Shown: positions 47,225 through 56,466, counted from the first letter of the stretch. The stretch: DNA of 64,000 bases from Pseudomonas laurylsulfatiphila (GCF_002934665.1 NZ_NIRS01000001.1:620001-684000), one strand, 5' to 3'. Translations and numbers: made by a program. The notes: generated from the sequence alone by a model not told the origin.

Positions 47225-49282
47225 CTACGCATTCGGCAGCGCCTGGAATGGCGCTTCTTTATCCGTACGCTCCTTGCTGCCCCAAGCGGCGATACCGACC
47301 TTGAGCGCGAAGAACAGGATGCTGAACACCACGCACAGGAACAGCGCGGTCAGCGTGGCGTTGGTGTAGGCGTTGAAGATCACGTGTTGCATCTGCTCGA
47401 TGCTCTTGGCCGGGGCCAGCACCTGACCATTGGCCAGGGCATCACTGTACTTCTTCGCCAGGGCGAGGAAGCCGATCGCCGGGTTGGCATCGAACAGCTT
47501 GATGAAGCCGGCGGTGGTGGTGCAGATCAGCAACCACACAGCCGGCAGCAAGGTGACCCAGGCATAACGCTGGCGCTTCATCTTGATCAGCACCACGGTG
47601 CCGAGCATCAGCGCGATACCGGCCAGCATCTGGTTGGAGATACCGAACAGCGGCCACAAGGTGTTGATGCCGCCCAGCGGATCGATCACGCCCTGGTACA
47701 GCAGATAACCCCACATGGCCACGCAACCGGCAGTGGCGATCAAGTTGGCGGTCCAGGACTCGGTGCGACGCAGGGCCGGCACGAACGAACCGAGCAGGTC
47801 CTGAAGCATGAAGCGCCCGGCACGGGTACCGGCGTCGACTGCGGTCAGGATGAACAGCGCTTCGAACAGGATCGCGAAGTGGTACCAGAACGCCATGGTG
47901 TTCTCGCCCGGCAACAGCTGGTGCAGGATCTGCGCGATCCCCACCGCCAGGGTCGGCGCACCGCCGGCACGGGCCAGGATGGTGGTTTCCCCGATGTCGT
48001 GGGCCACCGCTTGCAACGCTTCCGGCGTGATCGCAAAGCCCCAGCTGCTGACGGTTTGCGCAACGGCCACCGCATCGGCGCCGACCACGGCCGCCGGGCT
48101 GTTCATGGCGAAGTACACGCCCGGATCGATCACCGACGCCGCGACCATGGCCATGATGGCCACGAAGGATTCCATCAGCATGCCACCGTAACCGATGTAA
48201 CGGGCATGCCCCTCATTGGCGAGCAACTTCGGCGTGGTGCCGGAAGCGATCAGCGCATGGAAGCCCGACACCGCGCCACAGGCGATGGTGATGAACAGGA
48301 ACGGGAACAGACCGCCCTTCCAGACCGGGCCGGTGCCGTCGATGAACTGGGTCAGGGCCGGCATTTTCAGCTCGGGCATGGTCACCAGGATGCCGATGGC
48401 CAGCGCGACGATGGTGCCGATTTTCAGGAAGGTCGACAGGTAGTCACGCGGCGCCAGGATCAGCCACACCGGCAACACCGCGGCAACGAAACCGTAGCCG
48501 ATCAGCATCCAGGTGATCTGGATACCGGTGAAGGTAAAGGCCTTGGCCCACACCGGATCCGCGGCAATCTGCCCGCCGAGCCAGATCGAACCGAGCAGCA
48601 ACAGCACGCCGATCACCGAGATCTCACCGATGCGGCCCGGGCGGATGTAACGCATGTAGATGCCCATGAACATCGCGATCGGGATGGTCGCCATCACCGT
48701 GAAAATGCCCCAAGGGCTCTCGGCCAAAGCTTTCACCACGATCAGCGCCAGCACCGCGAGGATGATGATCATGATCAGGAAGCAACCGAACAGCGCGATG
48801 GTGCCGGGGATGCGGCCCATTTCTTCACGGACCATGTCGCCCAGGGAGCGGCCGTTGCGACGGGTGGACATGAACAGGACCATGAAGTCCTGCACGGCAC
48901 CGGCCAGCACCACACCGGCGATCAGCCACAGCGTGCCGGGCAGGTAGCCCATCTGCGCCGCCAGTACCGGACCGACCAGCGGCCCCGCGCCAGCGATGGC
49001 CGCGAAGTGGTGACCGAACAGCACGTGTTTGTTGGTCGGCACGTAGTCCAGACCATCGTTATTGAGCACAGCCGGCGTGGCCCGAGCAGGATCGAGCTGC
49101 ATCACTTTGTTGGCAATGAACAGGCTGTAGTAGCGGTAGGCAACGAGGTAGATGGCGACGGCTGCGACTACGATCCACAGGGCGTTGATCGCTTCGCCGC
49201 GGCGCAGGGCCACGACACTCAGCGCAATCGCTCCCAGGACAGCCACGGCAAACCAGGCGAGGTGTTTAGCCAGACGGGGCAT
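47225..49282 (-). CDS. cstA: carbon starvation protein CstA (pyruvate/peptide transporter family)
   Basis: A 685-residue inner-membrane protein with about sixteen to eighteen hydrophobic segments. The conserved CstA region is [39 protein letters not shown] near residues 80-118, with [26 protein letters not shown] after it. A C-terminal domain contains [23 protein letters not shown]. CstA/BtsT relatives import pyruvate or small peptides during nutrient limitation. The 32-bp palindrome 121-152 bp upstream and the divergent NarL-type two-component pair suggest regulation by that system. Confidence 0.94.
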   Translation of the reverse strand: MPRLAKHLAWFAVAVLGAIALSVVALRRGEAINALWIVVAAVAIYLVAYRYYSLFIANKVMQLDPARATPAVLNNDGLDYVPTNKHVLFGHHFAAIAGAGPLVGPVLAAQMGYLPGTLWLIAGVVLAGAVQDFMVLFMSTRRNGRSLGDMVREEMGRIPGTIALFGCFLIMIIILAVLALIVVKALAESPWGIFTVMATIPIAMFMGIYMRYIRPGRIGEISVIGVLLLLGSIWLGGQIAADPVWAKAFTFTGIQITWMLIGYGFVAAVLPVWLILAPRDYLSTFLKIGTIVALAIGILVTMPELKMPALTQFIDGTGPVWKGGLFPFLFITIACGAVSGFHALIASGTTPKLLANEGHARYIGYGGMLMESFVAIMAMVAASVIDPGVYFAMNSPAAVVGADAVAVAQTVSSWGFAITPEALQAVAHDIGETTILARAGGAPTLAVGIAQILHQLLPGENTMAFWYHFAILFEALFILTAVDAGTRAGRFMLQDLLGSFVPALRRTESWTANLIATAGCVAMWGYLLYQGVIDPLGGINTLWPLFGISNQMLAGIALMLGTVVLIKMKRQRYAWVTLLPAVWLLICTTTAGFIKLFDANPAIGFLALAKKYSDALANGQVLAPAKSIEQMQHVIFNAYTNATLTALFLCVVFSILFFALKVGIAAWGSKERTDKEAPFQALPNA

Positions 49283-49402
49283 AGCGTGTCTCCTGCCGAC
49301 AGCCAGTGACTGCGGCGGTAATTTTTATAATTGTGTCCGCGGTGCGGAGCTGGCCCAATATCTGCGCATGCCGTCCACAAATAAATCCGCGTTACTACGT
49401 AC

Positions 49403-49434
49403 GTGGCGTCTACGTAGTACTACGTAGACGCCAC
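49403..49434. promoter_or_regulatory. perfect 32-bp palindrome, candidate NarL-type operator
   Basis: Its centre reads TACGTAG-TA-CTACGTA, two inverted heptamers 2 bp apart, the 7-2-7 layout recognised by NarL-type response regulators. Each arm extends outward through ACGCCAC. It lies between the divergent cstA and sensor-kinase genes. The response regulator at 51010 is the obvious candidate to bind it. Confidence 0.55.
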
Positions 49435-49453
49435 CTGGATTACCGCACCGCCC

Positions 49454-49537
49454 TTGTAGGAGCTGCCGCAGGCTGCGATCTTTTGACTTTTTGGGGTATC
49501 AAGATCAAAAGATCGCAGCCTTCGGCAGCTCCTACAG
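49454..49537. repeat. REPIN between cstA and sensor kinase
   Basis: Inverted GTAGGAGCTGCCGCAGGCTG/GATCTTTTG units around a short spacer; one arm has TTCGG instead of GCGG at the palindrome tip. It stands between the palindrome and the kinase start. Confidence 0.88.
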
Positions 49538-49610
49538 AAGCGTATCTTTGGCATATGATGCCGGCCCCGCCGTCCCTCGGTCGGGCGCAAGCGCGGGGAC
49601 AGGAGTAGAG

Positions 49611-50975
49611 ATGCAGCTCAAACACAAGATCGTCGCCCTCGGGATTCTGCCGCTGGTGCTGGCCATTGCCGTCATCTGCGCGCTGGTGATTTCCCTCAAT
49701 CGCCAATTGGGCGATCAACAGGCGCAACTGATCGAAGACAGCATTCTGGCGAGCAAACGCGCGGAACTGAAAAACTACGTGGAAATGGCCCAGAGCCTGA
49801 TCGCCCCGCTGTACGACGACGGCCATGGCGACGCCCGCGCCCAGCAACAAGTGCTGGAAGAACTGCGCAAGCTCAGCTTCGGCATCAACGGCTACTTCTT
49901 CGTCTACGACCACGAAGGCCGCAGCCTGATGCATGCGCGCCAGTCGGAACTGGTGGGCCAGTACCTGTGGGACATGAAGGATCCCCACGGCCTGCCGGTG
50001 ATTCAGGCGCTGCTCAAAAGCGCGCAATCCGGTGAAGGCTTCCAACGCTACGCCTGGAACAAGCCCTCCTCCGGCCAGGTGACCGACAAGCTCGCCTACG
50101 TGGTGATGCTCGACCGCTGGGGCTGGATGCTCGGCACCGGCATCTACCTCGAAGACGTAGAGCGCGCCACCCAGCAGGCCCGTGCCGAAGTGGCCATGGG
50201 CATCCGCAAGACCATGATGGCGATTGCCGTGGTCGCCCTGGTCGCGGTGCTGTTTGTCTTCGCCACCGGCATGACCCTCAACGTCAGCGAACATCGGCTG
50301 GCGGACAAGAAACTGCAGCGCCTGACCCAACGCATCGTCAGCCTGCAGGAAGAGGAACGATCCCGGGTGTCCCGCGAGTTGCACGACGGCGTCAGCCAGG
50401 TGTTGGTCTCGATCAAGTTCCAGTTCGAACTGGCCAGCCACCTGCTGGAAAGCGGACAAGCCCGGGACAAGGGCCTGAACACCTTGAAGGACGCCACCGA
50501 ACGCCTGGGCGATGCCATCGGTGAAGTCCGCAGCCTCTCCCATGACCTGCGCTCATCCTTGCTCGACACCCTCGGCCTGCCGGCGGCCATCGGCCAGTTG
50601 GCGGCGGAATTCGAGCAGCGCAGCGGGCTGACCGTGACCTACAACGAAAATGAATTCGACTGCCAACTGGTCGACGGCGCGGCGGTGTCGCTGTTTCGCA
50701 TCGTCCAGGAAGGCCTGACCAATATCGAACGCCACGCCCAGGCGAAGCACGTGTCCATTACACTGCGCGGCTGCGACGAGTCCGTGCGGCTGACGCTGGT
50801 CGATGACGGCATCGGTTTCAATGTCGCCCAGGTCGAACGTCGTCAGGCCGGCATTGGCTTGCGTAACATCCGCGAACGCGTCGAACATTATGGCGGGCGC
50901 TTCGACTTGATCTCGATGCCGGGCAGAAGCGAGCTGGACGTACGACTGCCGATGAAGCCCGGCGCAAAACGCTGA
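49611..50975 (+). CDS. NarL-type sensor histidine kinase with cache domain
   Basis: A 454-residue membrane sensor. One membrane segment at residues 7-29 and another at about 205-227 enclose a periplasmic single-cache domain (ELRKLSFGINGYFFVYDHEGRSLMHARQSELVGQYLWDMKD). The cytoplasmic part has a HisKA_3 dimerisation helix with phospho-acceptor His258 in RVSRELHDGVSQVLVSIKFQ, and an ATPase with VSLFRIVQEGLTNIERHAQA, LVDDGIGFN and GIGLRNIRERVEHYGG. AGGAG lies 5 nt before the start. The response regulator gene follows 34 nt later. Cache-type sensors often read small carboxylates, which would fit control of cstA (inference). Confidence 0.92.
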   Translation: MQLKHKIVALGILPLVLAIAVICALVISLNRQLGDQQAQLIEDSILASKRAELKNYVEMAQSLIAPLYDDGHGDARAQQQVLEELRKLSFGINGYFFVYDHEGRSLMHARQSELVGQYLWDMKDPHGLPVIQALLKSAQSGEGFQRYAWNKPSSGQVTDKLAYVVMLDRWGWMLGTGIYLEDVERATQQARAEVAMGIRKTMMAIAVVALVAVLFVFATGMTLNVSEHRLADKKLQRLTQRIVSLQEEERSRVSRELHDGVSQVLVSIKFQFELASHLLESGQARDKGLNTLKDATERLGDAIGEVRSLSHDLRSSLLDTLGLPAAIGQLAAEFEQRSGLTVTYNENEFDCQLVDGAAVSLFRIVQEGLTNIERHAQAKHVSITLRGCDESVRLTLVDDGIGFNVAQVERRQAGIGLRNIRERVEHYGGRFDLISMPGRSELDVRLPMKPGAKR

Positions 50976-51009
50976 GCCGGCCCCACCACTACAAGAGTGA
51001 ATAGCTGCG

Positions 51010-51642
51010 ATGAACCTGCCCTCCCCGATCCGCATCGCCCTGGTCGACGATCACTCCCTGGTGCGCGACGGCATCAAGGCACTGCTGGCCGTGATGTCGC
51101 CCCTGGAAGTGGTCGGCGAAGCGGAAAACGGCGCCGACGCCATCGACATGGTCGGGCGCTGCCAGCCGGACCTGCTGCTGGTCGACATCAGCCTGCCGGA
51201 CATGAACGGACTGGAACTGACCCGCGTGCTGCGCAGCCAGTACCCGTCGCTCAAGGTGCTGGTGCTGAGCATGTACGACAATTACGAATACGTCAGTGAA
51301 TCGGTGCGCTCCGGCGCCAGCGGCTACGTGCTGAAAAACGCCCCGTCACGGGAAATCATCGCCGCCATCGAAGCCATCACCAGCGGCGGAACCTTCTACA
51401 GCGCCGACATCGCCCAACGGCTGATCGCCGACAGGAACACCGACAACGAACTGACCCCGAGGGAAAGCCAGGTGCTGTCGAAGATGGCGCAAGGGCTGAA
51501 CAACAAGGAAATGGCCCGGGAACTGGACATCAGCGTGCGCACGGTGGAGACACACCGCTTGAGCATCCGGCGCAAGCTCAACATCGACAAACCGGCGGCG
51601 CTGGTCAAATACGCCATCGATCATGGGCTCATTTCCCGCTGA
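51010..51642 (+). CDS. NarL/LuxR-family response regulator
   Basis: A 210-residue two-domain regulator. The receiver has the acidic pair D13-D14, phospho-acceptor D59 in LLLVDISLPDMNG, a signalling Ser/Thr in LVLSMYD, and lysine in SGYVLKNAPSREI. The C-terminal LuxR HTH reads LTPRESQVLSKMAQGLNNKEMARELDISVRTVETHRLSIRRKLNI. It is cotranscribed with the sensor kinase and is the likely ligand of the 7-2-7 palindrome at 49403-49434. Confidence 0.94.
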   Translation: MNLPSPIRIALVDDHSLVRDGIKALLAVMSPLEVVGEAENGADAIDMVGRCQPDLLLVDISLPDMNGLELTRVLRSQYPSLKVLVLSMYDNYEYVSESVRSGASGYVLKNAPSREIIAAIEAITSGGTFYSADIAQRLIADRNTDNELTPRESQVLSKMAQGLNNKEMARELDISVRTVETHRLSIRRKLNIDKPAALVKYAIDHGLISR

Positions 51643-51801
51643 CACCCCGTCCCACTGTGGCCACTGCAAAAGCCTGTGGGAGCACCGAATCATCCATTGA
51701 CTGCATCGATAGTCACCATTGACTCAATGAAGTTCTCATAAAAAATCCACGGCGTAACATCTGCTCCATACCAACCCATAAGCACCCCGGAGCACACGAT
51801 C

Positions 51802-52164
51802 ATGAAACGCCAGACCCTCCTCAGCATCGCTTTCTCGGTTTTCGCAGTTAACGCTTTCGCCGCAACTTCTGCTCAACCTGTGGTCGCTGAAGGCGGCTCG
51901 GATCGTCTGATTGAAAGCCGTGTGGCTGAAGGTGGTTCCGATCGCTTGATCGAAAACCGCGTCGCCGCCGATGGTTCCGACAAGTTGATGCAGAATCGCG
52001 TTGCCGAAGGTGGCTCTGACAAACTGCTGCAGAACCGTGTCGCTGAAGGTGGCTCTGACAAACTGCTGCAGAATCGCGTTGCTGAAGGTGGTTCCGACAA
52101 ACTGCTGCAGAACCGCGTTGCTGAAGGTGGCTCGGATCGTCTGATCCAGAATCGTGCGGCATAA
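51802..52164 (+). CDS. exported protein of seven 13-residue repeats
   Basis: A 120-residue protein. Residues 1-21 are a signal peptide (LLSIAFSVFAVNAFA, cleavage after AFA). After a short ATSAQPV stretch, seven tandem copies of VAEGGSD[RK]L[ILM][QE][NS]R fill the rest. The DNA repeat is 39 bp; copies four to six are almost identical and outer ones diverge, a sign of recent internal duplication. There is no cysteine and no known domain. Similar repeats occur in other pseudomonads, where the function is not known to me. A strong terminator follows, so it is monocistronic. Confidence 0.8.
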   Translation: MKRQTLLSIAFSVFAVNAFAATSAQPVVAEGGSDRLIESRVAEGGSDRLIENRVAADGSDKLMQNRVAEGGSDKLLQNRVAEGGSDKLLQNRVAEGGSDKLLQNRVAEGGSDRLIQNRAA

Positions 52165-52190
52165 CGAATCGCTGCACCTCAACGCCCAAC

Positions 52191-52221
52191 AAAAAACCCG
52201 GCCTGATCAGCCGGGTTTTTT
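52191..52221 (+). terminator. rho-independent terminator after repeat protein
   Basis: AAAAAACCCGGC pairs with GCCGGGTTTTTT around CTGATCA, 27 nt after the stop. Confidence 0.93.
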
Positions 52222-52288
52222 CATGTTTTTTTTGGAGGCTTTCACTGGCTTGGAGGTTCACTTCACTCTCAGCGTGGGCACGCTTCTT

Positions 52289-52885
52289 TGTAGGAGCTGG
52301 CTTGCCAGCGATGGTCGTCAACGAAAACGCGTGTGAACCTGCATAAACGCGGTGCACTGGAGTCCATCGCCAGCAGGCTGGCTCCTACAGTTTCAGCGTG
52401 GGCACGGTCCCCTGTAGGAGCTGGCTTGCCAGCGATGGTCGTTAACGATAACGCGCGTGAACCTGCATAAACGCGGTGCACTGGAGTCCATCGCCAGCAG
52501 GCTGGCTCCTACAGTTTCAGCGTGGGCACGGTCCCCTGTAGGAGCTGGCCTGCCAGCGATGGTCGTCAACGATAACGCGTGTGACCTGGATGAACGCGGC
52601 GCACTGGAGTCCATCGCCAGCAGGCTGGCTCCTACAGTTTCAGCGTGGGCACGGTCCCCTGTAGGAGCTGGCTTGCCAGCGATGGTCGTTAACGATAACG
52701 CGCGTGAACCTGCATAAACGCGGTGCACTGGAGTCCATCGCCAGCAGGCTGGCTCCTACAGTTTCAGCGTGGGCACGGTCCCCTGTAGGAGCTGGCCTGC
52801 CAGCGATGGTCGTTAACGATAACGCGGGTGAACCTGAATAAACGCGGCGCACTGGAGTCCATCGCCAGCAGGCTGGCTCCTACAG
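52289..52885. repeat. REPIN array B (five 124-bp units), inverted relative to array A
   Basis: Units begin at 52289, 52413, 52537, 52660 and 52784. Each has GGAGCTGGCTTGCCAGCGAT, a spacer with GGTCGTTAACGATAACGCG, TGGAGTCCATCGCCAGCAGG, and a linker TTTCAGCGTGGGCACGGTCC. This is the reverse complement of the array A unit (41382-42058). No gene lies within it. Confidence 0.95.
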
Positions 52886-53022
52886 GTATTGCGTTGACAC
52901 CTGAAACCGCCCACACAAAGAACAAAAAGGAATTAATAAATAAAAATTAAGTATTTATCGTTATAAAAGTAGAAGCGTACTCTCCAGTCATCCCGTCATT
53001 CATCACCACAGTGAAGTGCCCC

Positions 53023-53184
53023 ATGAATCCGACTGACAACCTCATCGATTTCGCCAGCTACCGCAAACGCAAACAAGCTCAGCAACGGGCACGGGCCATG
53101 TGGGAGATGTACGCACGCAACGCCGGATTACAGGCATTCCAGTGGGTTCAGGCGTCTCGGTCTGCCGAGACACGTCAGGCGTGA
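53023..53184 (+). CDS. 53-residue basic protein upstream of an XRE regulator
   Basis: A short frame MNPTDNLIDFASYRKRKQAQ rich in Arg, Gln and Ala, ending SAETRQA. It has no signal peptide or known domain. Its TGA overlaps the GTG start of the XRE-cupin gene (GTGA), which indicates translational coupling and supports it as a real gene. The upstream 100 bases are AT-rich and promoter-like. It may act as a small partner or as a leader controlling translation of the regulator. No clear Shine-Dalgarno is visible (GTGAAGTG lies 8 nt upstream). Confidence 0.6.
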   Translation: MNPTDNLIDFASYRKRKQAQQRARAMWEMYARNAGLQAFQWVQASRSAETRQA

Positions 53185-53828
53185 ACGCGCACGAACCCTC
53201 GCGCTTTCTGATAAGCGCGGACGAGCCTGTGCTGGACCTGAACAATCCGGATGCCCCTGAAGAGGACCCGATCTGCGAACGGGTAGCACAAAACCTGTTG
53301 CGCCTGCGGGGCAAGCGCCATCTGTCCCTCGATGCCCTGGCCCGACAGTGCGGCGTGAGCCGTGCCATGCTGGCGCAAATCGAATCGGGGCGCAGCGTGC
53401 CGTCCATCAAGGTGCTGTGCAAAATCGCCAAAGGCTTGAAGGTATCGGTGGCTGCGTTTCTGGAGCATCGGGCCTTCGAAGGTGTGGCCGTGCTGTCGGC
53501 GAGCCAGAGCAAACGCCTGGTCAGTGCCAACGGCGCTTTTGTCAGCCGTGCCCTGTTCCCCTTTGACGTAGCGCGCCAATCGGAATTCTACGAGCTGCGC
53601 CTGAGCCCGTTGGGAGAGGACCATTCGCAGGGCCATGGCCCAGGCGTCCAGGAAAACCTGGTGGTGGCGCAGGGAGTGCTGGAAATCAGCGTCAACGACG
53701 AGCGTTACCTGCTGTCCACGGGGGACTCGATCCTGTTTTATGCCGACCAGCCCCACCGCTATCGCAACCCCGCCGACAGTGAAGCGGTGGCTTATCTTGT
53801 AGTGACCTACCCGGAACGCCTGGACTGA
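53181..53828 (+). CDS. XRE-family regulator with cupin domain
   Basis: A 215-residue regulator. The XRE helix-turn-helix (VAQNLLRLRGKRHLSLDALARQCGVSRAMLAQIESGRSVPSIKVL) is near residues 35-80. It is followed by a cupin ligand domain from about 120 (HSQGHGPGVQENLVVAQGVLEI, then LSTGDSILFYADQPHRYRNP). This is the layout of regulators that sense small metabolites. The start is taken as GTG 53181, overlapping the stop of the small upstream gene; a longer upstream frame would run antiparallel in style and lacks conservation. Target genes are unknown. Confidence 0.83.
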   Translation: MNAHEPSRFLISADEPVLDLNNPDAPEEDPICERVAQNLLRLRGKRHLSLDALARQCGVSRAMLAQIESGRSVPSIKVLCKIAKGLKVSVAAFLEHRAFEGVAVLSASQSKRLVSANGAFVSRALFPFDVARQSEFYELRLSPLGEDHSQGHGPGVQENLVVAQGVLEISVNDERYLLSTGDSILFYADQPHRYRNPADSEAVAYLVVTYPERLD

Positions 53829-53834
53829 AACGAC

Positions 53835-53951
53835 CTTGTAGGAGCGAGCCTGCTCGCGATGGACGTCAACGATGACGCGGGTTTCCTGAAAAAACGCGTC
53901 AGCCTCGGGCCCATCGTCGGATCACCGCCCGGAGCAAGCTCGCTCCTACAG
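53835..53951. repeat. degenerate REPIN
   Basis: TGTAGGAGCGAGCCTGCTCG at the left and a mutated right arm GGAGCAAGCTCGCTCCTACA, 70 nt apart. It lies between the convergent XRE and Met-rich genes. Confidence 0.75.
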
Positions 53952-53971
53952 TTACAGGTACCGTGCAGGGA

Positions 53972-54481
53972 TCAGCAGGTACAGCACATCAACGGCATGC
54001 CATTGCAGCTCATCATCATCGGCATGCCGCAGTCGTTCATCATTTTCATCATCAGCGCGCAGCAGCTTTTCATCATGTCCATGTTCATGCCGGCCATCGG
54101 CATGATTTTGCACATCATGCCGTCAGCCATCATGGTGCATTCCATCACGCACTTCATCGACGGCATCGGCATGCCCATCATCGGCATTGGCATCATCATG
54201 TTCATCATCGGCATGGCCATGCTCGCCTGGGACATGCACATCATGCTCATGTTGCCGCAGTGCATCATCATCGGCATGCCGCAGTTCATCATCATCTGCA
54301 TCATTTCAGCGCTGTTCTTGAACATGGCCATGTCCATGCCAGCGGCCGGCATCATCTTGCACATCATTCCGTCGTCCATCATGTCGCAGGACATGGTCGC
54401 CATCATCATCGGCATGCCCATCATCGGCATCGTTGGCATGGTGGTGTTCATCGGCATTTGCATCTGCATGGCATTCATCAT
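53972..54481 (-). CDS. methionine/cysteine-rich protein, putative metal-binding
   Basis: A 169-residue protein with, by hand count, about 70 methionines and 15 cysteines. Two similar halves are visible: DDGMMCKMMPAAGMDMAMFK...NCGMPMMMHCG and ADGMMCKIMPMAGMNMDMMK...DCGMPMMMSCN, so it arose by internal duplication. There is no aromatic core and no obvious signal peptide. Met-x-Met and Cys clusters are typical of Cu(I) ligands, so copper or silver binding is plausible but unproven. The start at 54481 follows AGGGAG. The opposite strand has a His/Ile-rich open frame only because ATG reads CAT in reverse. Confidence 0.75.
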   Translation of the reverse strand: MMNAMQMQMPMNTTMPTMPMMGMPMMMATMSCDMMDDGMMCKMMPAAGMDMAMFKNSAEMMQMMMNCGMPMMMHCGNMSMMCMSQASMAMPMMNMMMPMPMMGMPMPSMKCVMECTMMADGMMCKIMPMAGMNMDMMKSCCALMMKMMNDCGMPMMMSCNGMPLMCCTC

Positions 54482-54997
54482 GGTGTTGCTCCCTGAAGGA
54501 CTGGATAGTTGGGCGAAGCTGATGGAGGCCGATTCTAGGGAATCGGCCGAGCGCAACAAGCTGGCGATCGAACAGCCAAAGTCGATGTCGGGGCAGTCTT
54601 AACGAGGCAGGCAGGACGATTGTTTCTGCTGTGACGAACAATCGGATTCGATCACGGACAAGGTAAAAGCCATGACGCGGATTATTCGGTTATGGATATG
54701 CAGATTGCATCTATATAAATAGCGGAAAGAAATAATCGTTCTAACCGGTATCACAATCTTTCCCTCCAGGCACACCGACACGCCGCTTCACCGCTGATCC
54801 CCTTCTTTACGCTGCCTTTCTCTCCCGATGCCGGGCCTGTGCCCGAAGCAAACACGCGCCTGCCGTTTGTCCGCGGGTGCCCGTGGCGCGAACTTTTGCA
54901 CGCCATCCAGCCAGAAACTCCGTTCGGGGTCTTGTGCTTCCGGTATTATGGTATACCATCAGACGCACAGACACCCAAAACCTCCACGGAGCAGCTC
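54482..54997. other. divergent intergenic region with promoters
   Basis: About 515 bases between the Met-rich gene and the DUF1185 operon. It includes an AT-rich patch near 54700-54740 and the GntR-type palindrome at 54948-54959. No additional gene is supported. Confidence 0.4.
54948..54959. promoter_or_regulatory. palindrome ATGGTATACCAT, candidate GntR operator
   Basis: A perfect 12-bp palindrome 39 bp before the DUF1185 start, of the TGGTATACCA type bound by FCD-class GntR regulators. It probably serves the GntR protein encoded at the end of this operon (60630). Confidence 0.65.
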
Positions 54998-55588
54998 ATG
55001 AGTTTCGAAATCCGCAAGATCGTCAGCTATGTCGAAGAAACCTTTATTGAAGGCGGCAAAGCCACCGATAAGCCCGTGACCATGGTCGGTCTGGCCGTGG
55101 TGATGAAAAACCCCTGGCTGGGCAACGGTTTCGTCGAAGACCTGAAACCTCAGATCCGCGCCAACTGCTCCGACCTCGGCGCACTGATGGTCGAGCGTCT
55201 GGTGGGCATCATCGGCGGCGCCGAGAAGATCGAGGCTTATGGCAAGGCTGCGGTGGTCGGTGCCGATGGCGAAATCGAGCACGCTTCGGCGGTGATCCAC
55301 ACCCTGCGCTTCGGCAACCACTACCGCGAAGCGGTCAAGGCCAAGAGCTACCTGAGTTTCACCAACAAGCGCGGCGGCCCGGGCACCTCGATTCAGATCC
55401 CGATGATGCACAAGGACGACGAAGGCCTGCGTTCGCACTACATCACCCTGGAAATGCAGATCGAAGACGCCCCGCGTGCCGACGAAATCGTCGTGGTCCT
55501 GGGTTGCGCCGACGGCGGCCGCCTGCACCCGCGCATCGGCAACCGCTACATCGACCTGGAAGAACTGGCCGCCGAAAAAGCCCAGTAA
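54998..55588 (+). CDS. amino acid synthesis family protein (DUF1185)
   Basis: A 196-residue protein of the DUF1185 family, annotated only loosely as amino acid synthesis. It begins MSFEIRKIVSYVEETFIEGG and has AVVMKNPWLGNGFVEDL, AVVGADGEIEHASAVIHTLRFG, and FTNKRGGPGTSIQIPMMHKDD, which are conserved in what I remember of the family. The start at 54998 follows CACGGAG. It leads a seven-gene catabolic operon and lies downstream of a GntR-type palindrome. Its biochemical role is unknown. Confidence 0.85.
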   Translation: MSFEIRKIVSYVEETFIEGGKATDKPVTMVGLAVVMKNPWLGNGFVEDLKPQIRANCSDLGALMVERLVGIIGGAEKIEAYGKAAVVGADGEIEHASAVIHTLRFGNHYREAVKAKSYLSFTNKRGGPGTSIQIPMMHKDDEGLRSHYITLEMQIEDAPRADEIVVVLGCADGGRLHPRIGNRYIDLEELAAEKAQ

Positions 55589-55632
55589 CCGGCCGGCAGA
55601 ACGACAACAAGAAGGCATTGCAGGAGCGCTCC

Positions 55633-56466
55633 ATGATTCGGCTCACCGCTGAACTCACCCCGGCTGGCACCAGTTACCTGGCGACCGGCCAAGGCCAGCC
55701 CGTGGTCTTGATCCACGGCGTGGGCCTGAACAAAGAAATGTGGGGCGGCCAGATCGTTGGCCTGGCCACGAAGTACCGCGTCATCGCCTACGACATGCTC
55801 GGCCATGGCGCCAGTCCGCGCCCGGAGAGCGGCACACCGCTGCTCGGCTATGCCGACCAGTTGCTGGAGCTGCTCGACCACCTGCAATTGCCTAAGGCAA
55901 CGGTGATCGGCTTTTCCATGGGCGGGCTGGTGGCGCGGGCGTTTGCCCTGCACTACGCGCAACGCCTGGAAGGCCTGGTGGTGCTCAACAGCGTGTTCAA
56001 CCGCAGCGCCGAACAGCGCGCGGGGGTCATCGCCCGCACCAGCCAGGCCGCCGAACACGGGCCGGACGCCAATGCCGAAGCGGCGCTGTCGCGCTGGTTC
56101 AGCCGCGAATACCAGGCCGCGAACCCGGCGCAGATCGCCGCGATTCGCCAGACCCTGGCCGGCAATGACCCGCAGGGTTACCTGACTACTTATGAACTGT
56201 TCGCCACCCAGGACATGTACCGCGCCGACGACCTGGGCAGCATCCGCGTGCCGACGCTGATCGCCACCGGCGAACTGGACCCCGGCTCGACCCCGGAAAT
56301 GGCCCGGCAACTGGCCGAACGCATTCCCGGTGCGACCGTTGCCGTCCTCGCCGAGCAACGGCATATGATGCCCGTAGAATCGCCGCGCCTGGTCAACCAG
56401 CTGTTGCTGGAGTTTCTGCAGGCCGCGCACTCCCAACAAAACCAGATCAAGGGGATCGTTGCATGA
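55633..56466 (+). CDS. alpha/beta-fold hydrolase
   Basis: A 277-residue hydrolase. The oxyanion region reads LIHGVGLNKEMWGG, the nucleophile is S95 in IGFSMGGLVAR, the acid is probably the Asp in ATGELDPGS, and the base the His in LAEQRHMMPVESP. This is the typical order of esterases and C-C hydrolases of the RutD/PcaD type. AGGAG lies 7 nt before the start at 55633. It overlaps the next gene by 4 nt. It likely hydrolyses an ester, lactone or carbamate in the pathway; the substrate is not known. Confidence 0.87.
   Translation: MIRLTAELTPAGTSYLATGQGQPVVLIHGVGLNKEMWGGQIVGLATKYRVIAYDMLGHGASPRPESGTPLLGYADQLLELLDHLQLPKATVIGFSMGGLVARAFALHYAQRLEGLVVLNSVFNRSAEQRAGVIARTSQAAEHGPDANAEAALSRWFSREYQAANPAQIAAIRQTLAGNDPQGYLTTYELFATQDMYRADDLGSIRVPTLIATGELDPGSTPEMARQLAERIPGATVAVLAEQRHMMPVESPRLVNQLLLEFLQAAHSQQNQIKGIVA

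Noticed and set aside
52269..52852. Repeated short open frames in array B on both strands, and a CRISPR-like look
   Set aside because: The units are REP palindromes with conserved spacers, not short repeats with unique spacers; no cas genes are near.
53963..54496. 177-codon His-rich open frame on the plus strand, and a long Ile/Met-rich frame at 53859-54602
   Set aside because: They are mirror images of the Met-rich gene: ATG codons read CAT (His) or ATC-like on the opposite strand. Only the minus-strand frame has a Shine-Dalgarno and an internal domain duplication.
54839..54997. Upstream extension of the DUF1185 frame
   Set aside because: It would cross the ATGGTATACCAT operator and promoter; the conserved N terminus and CACGGAG site support 54998.
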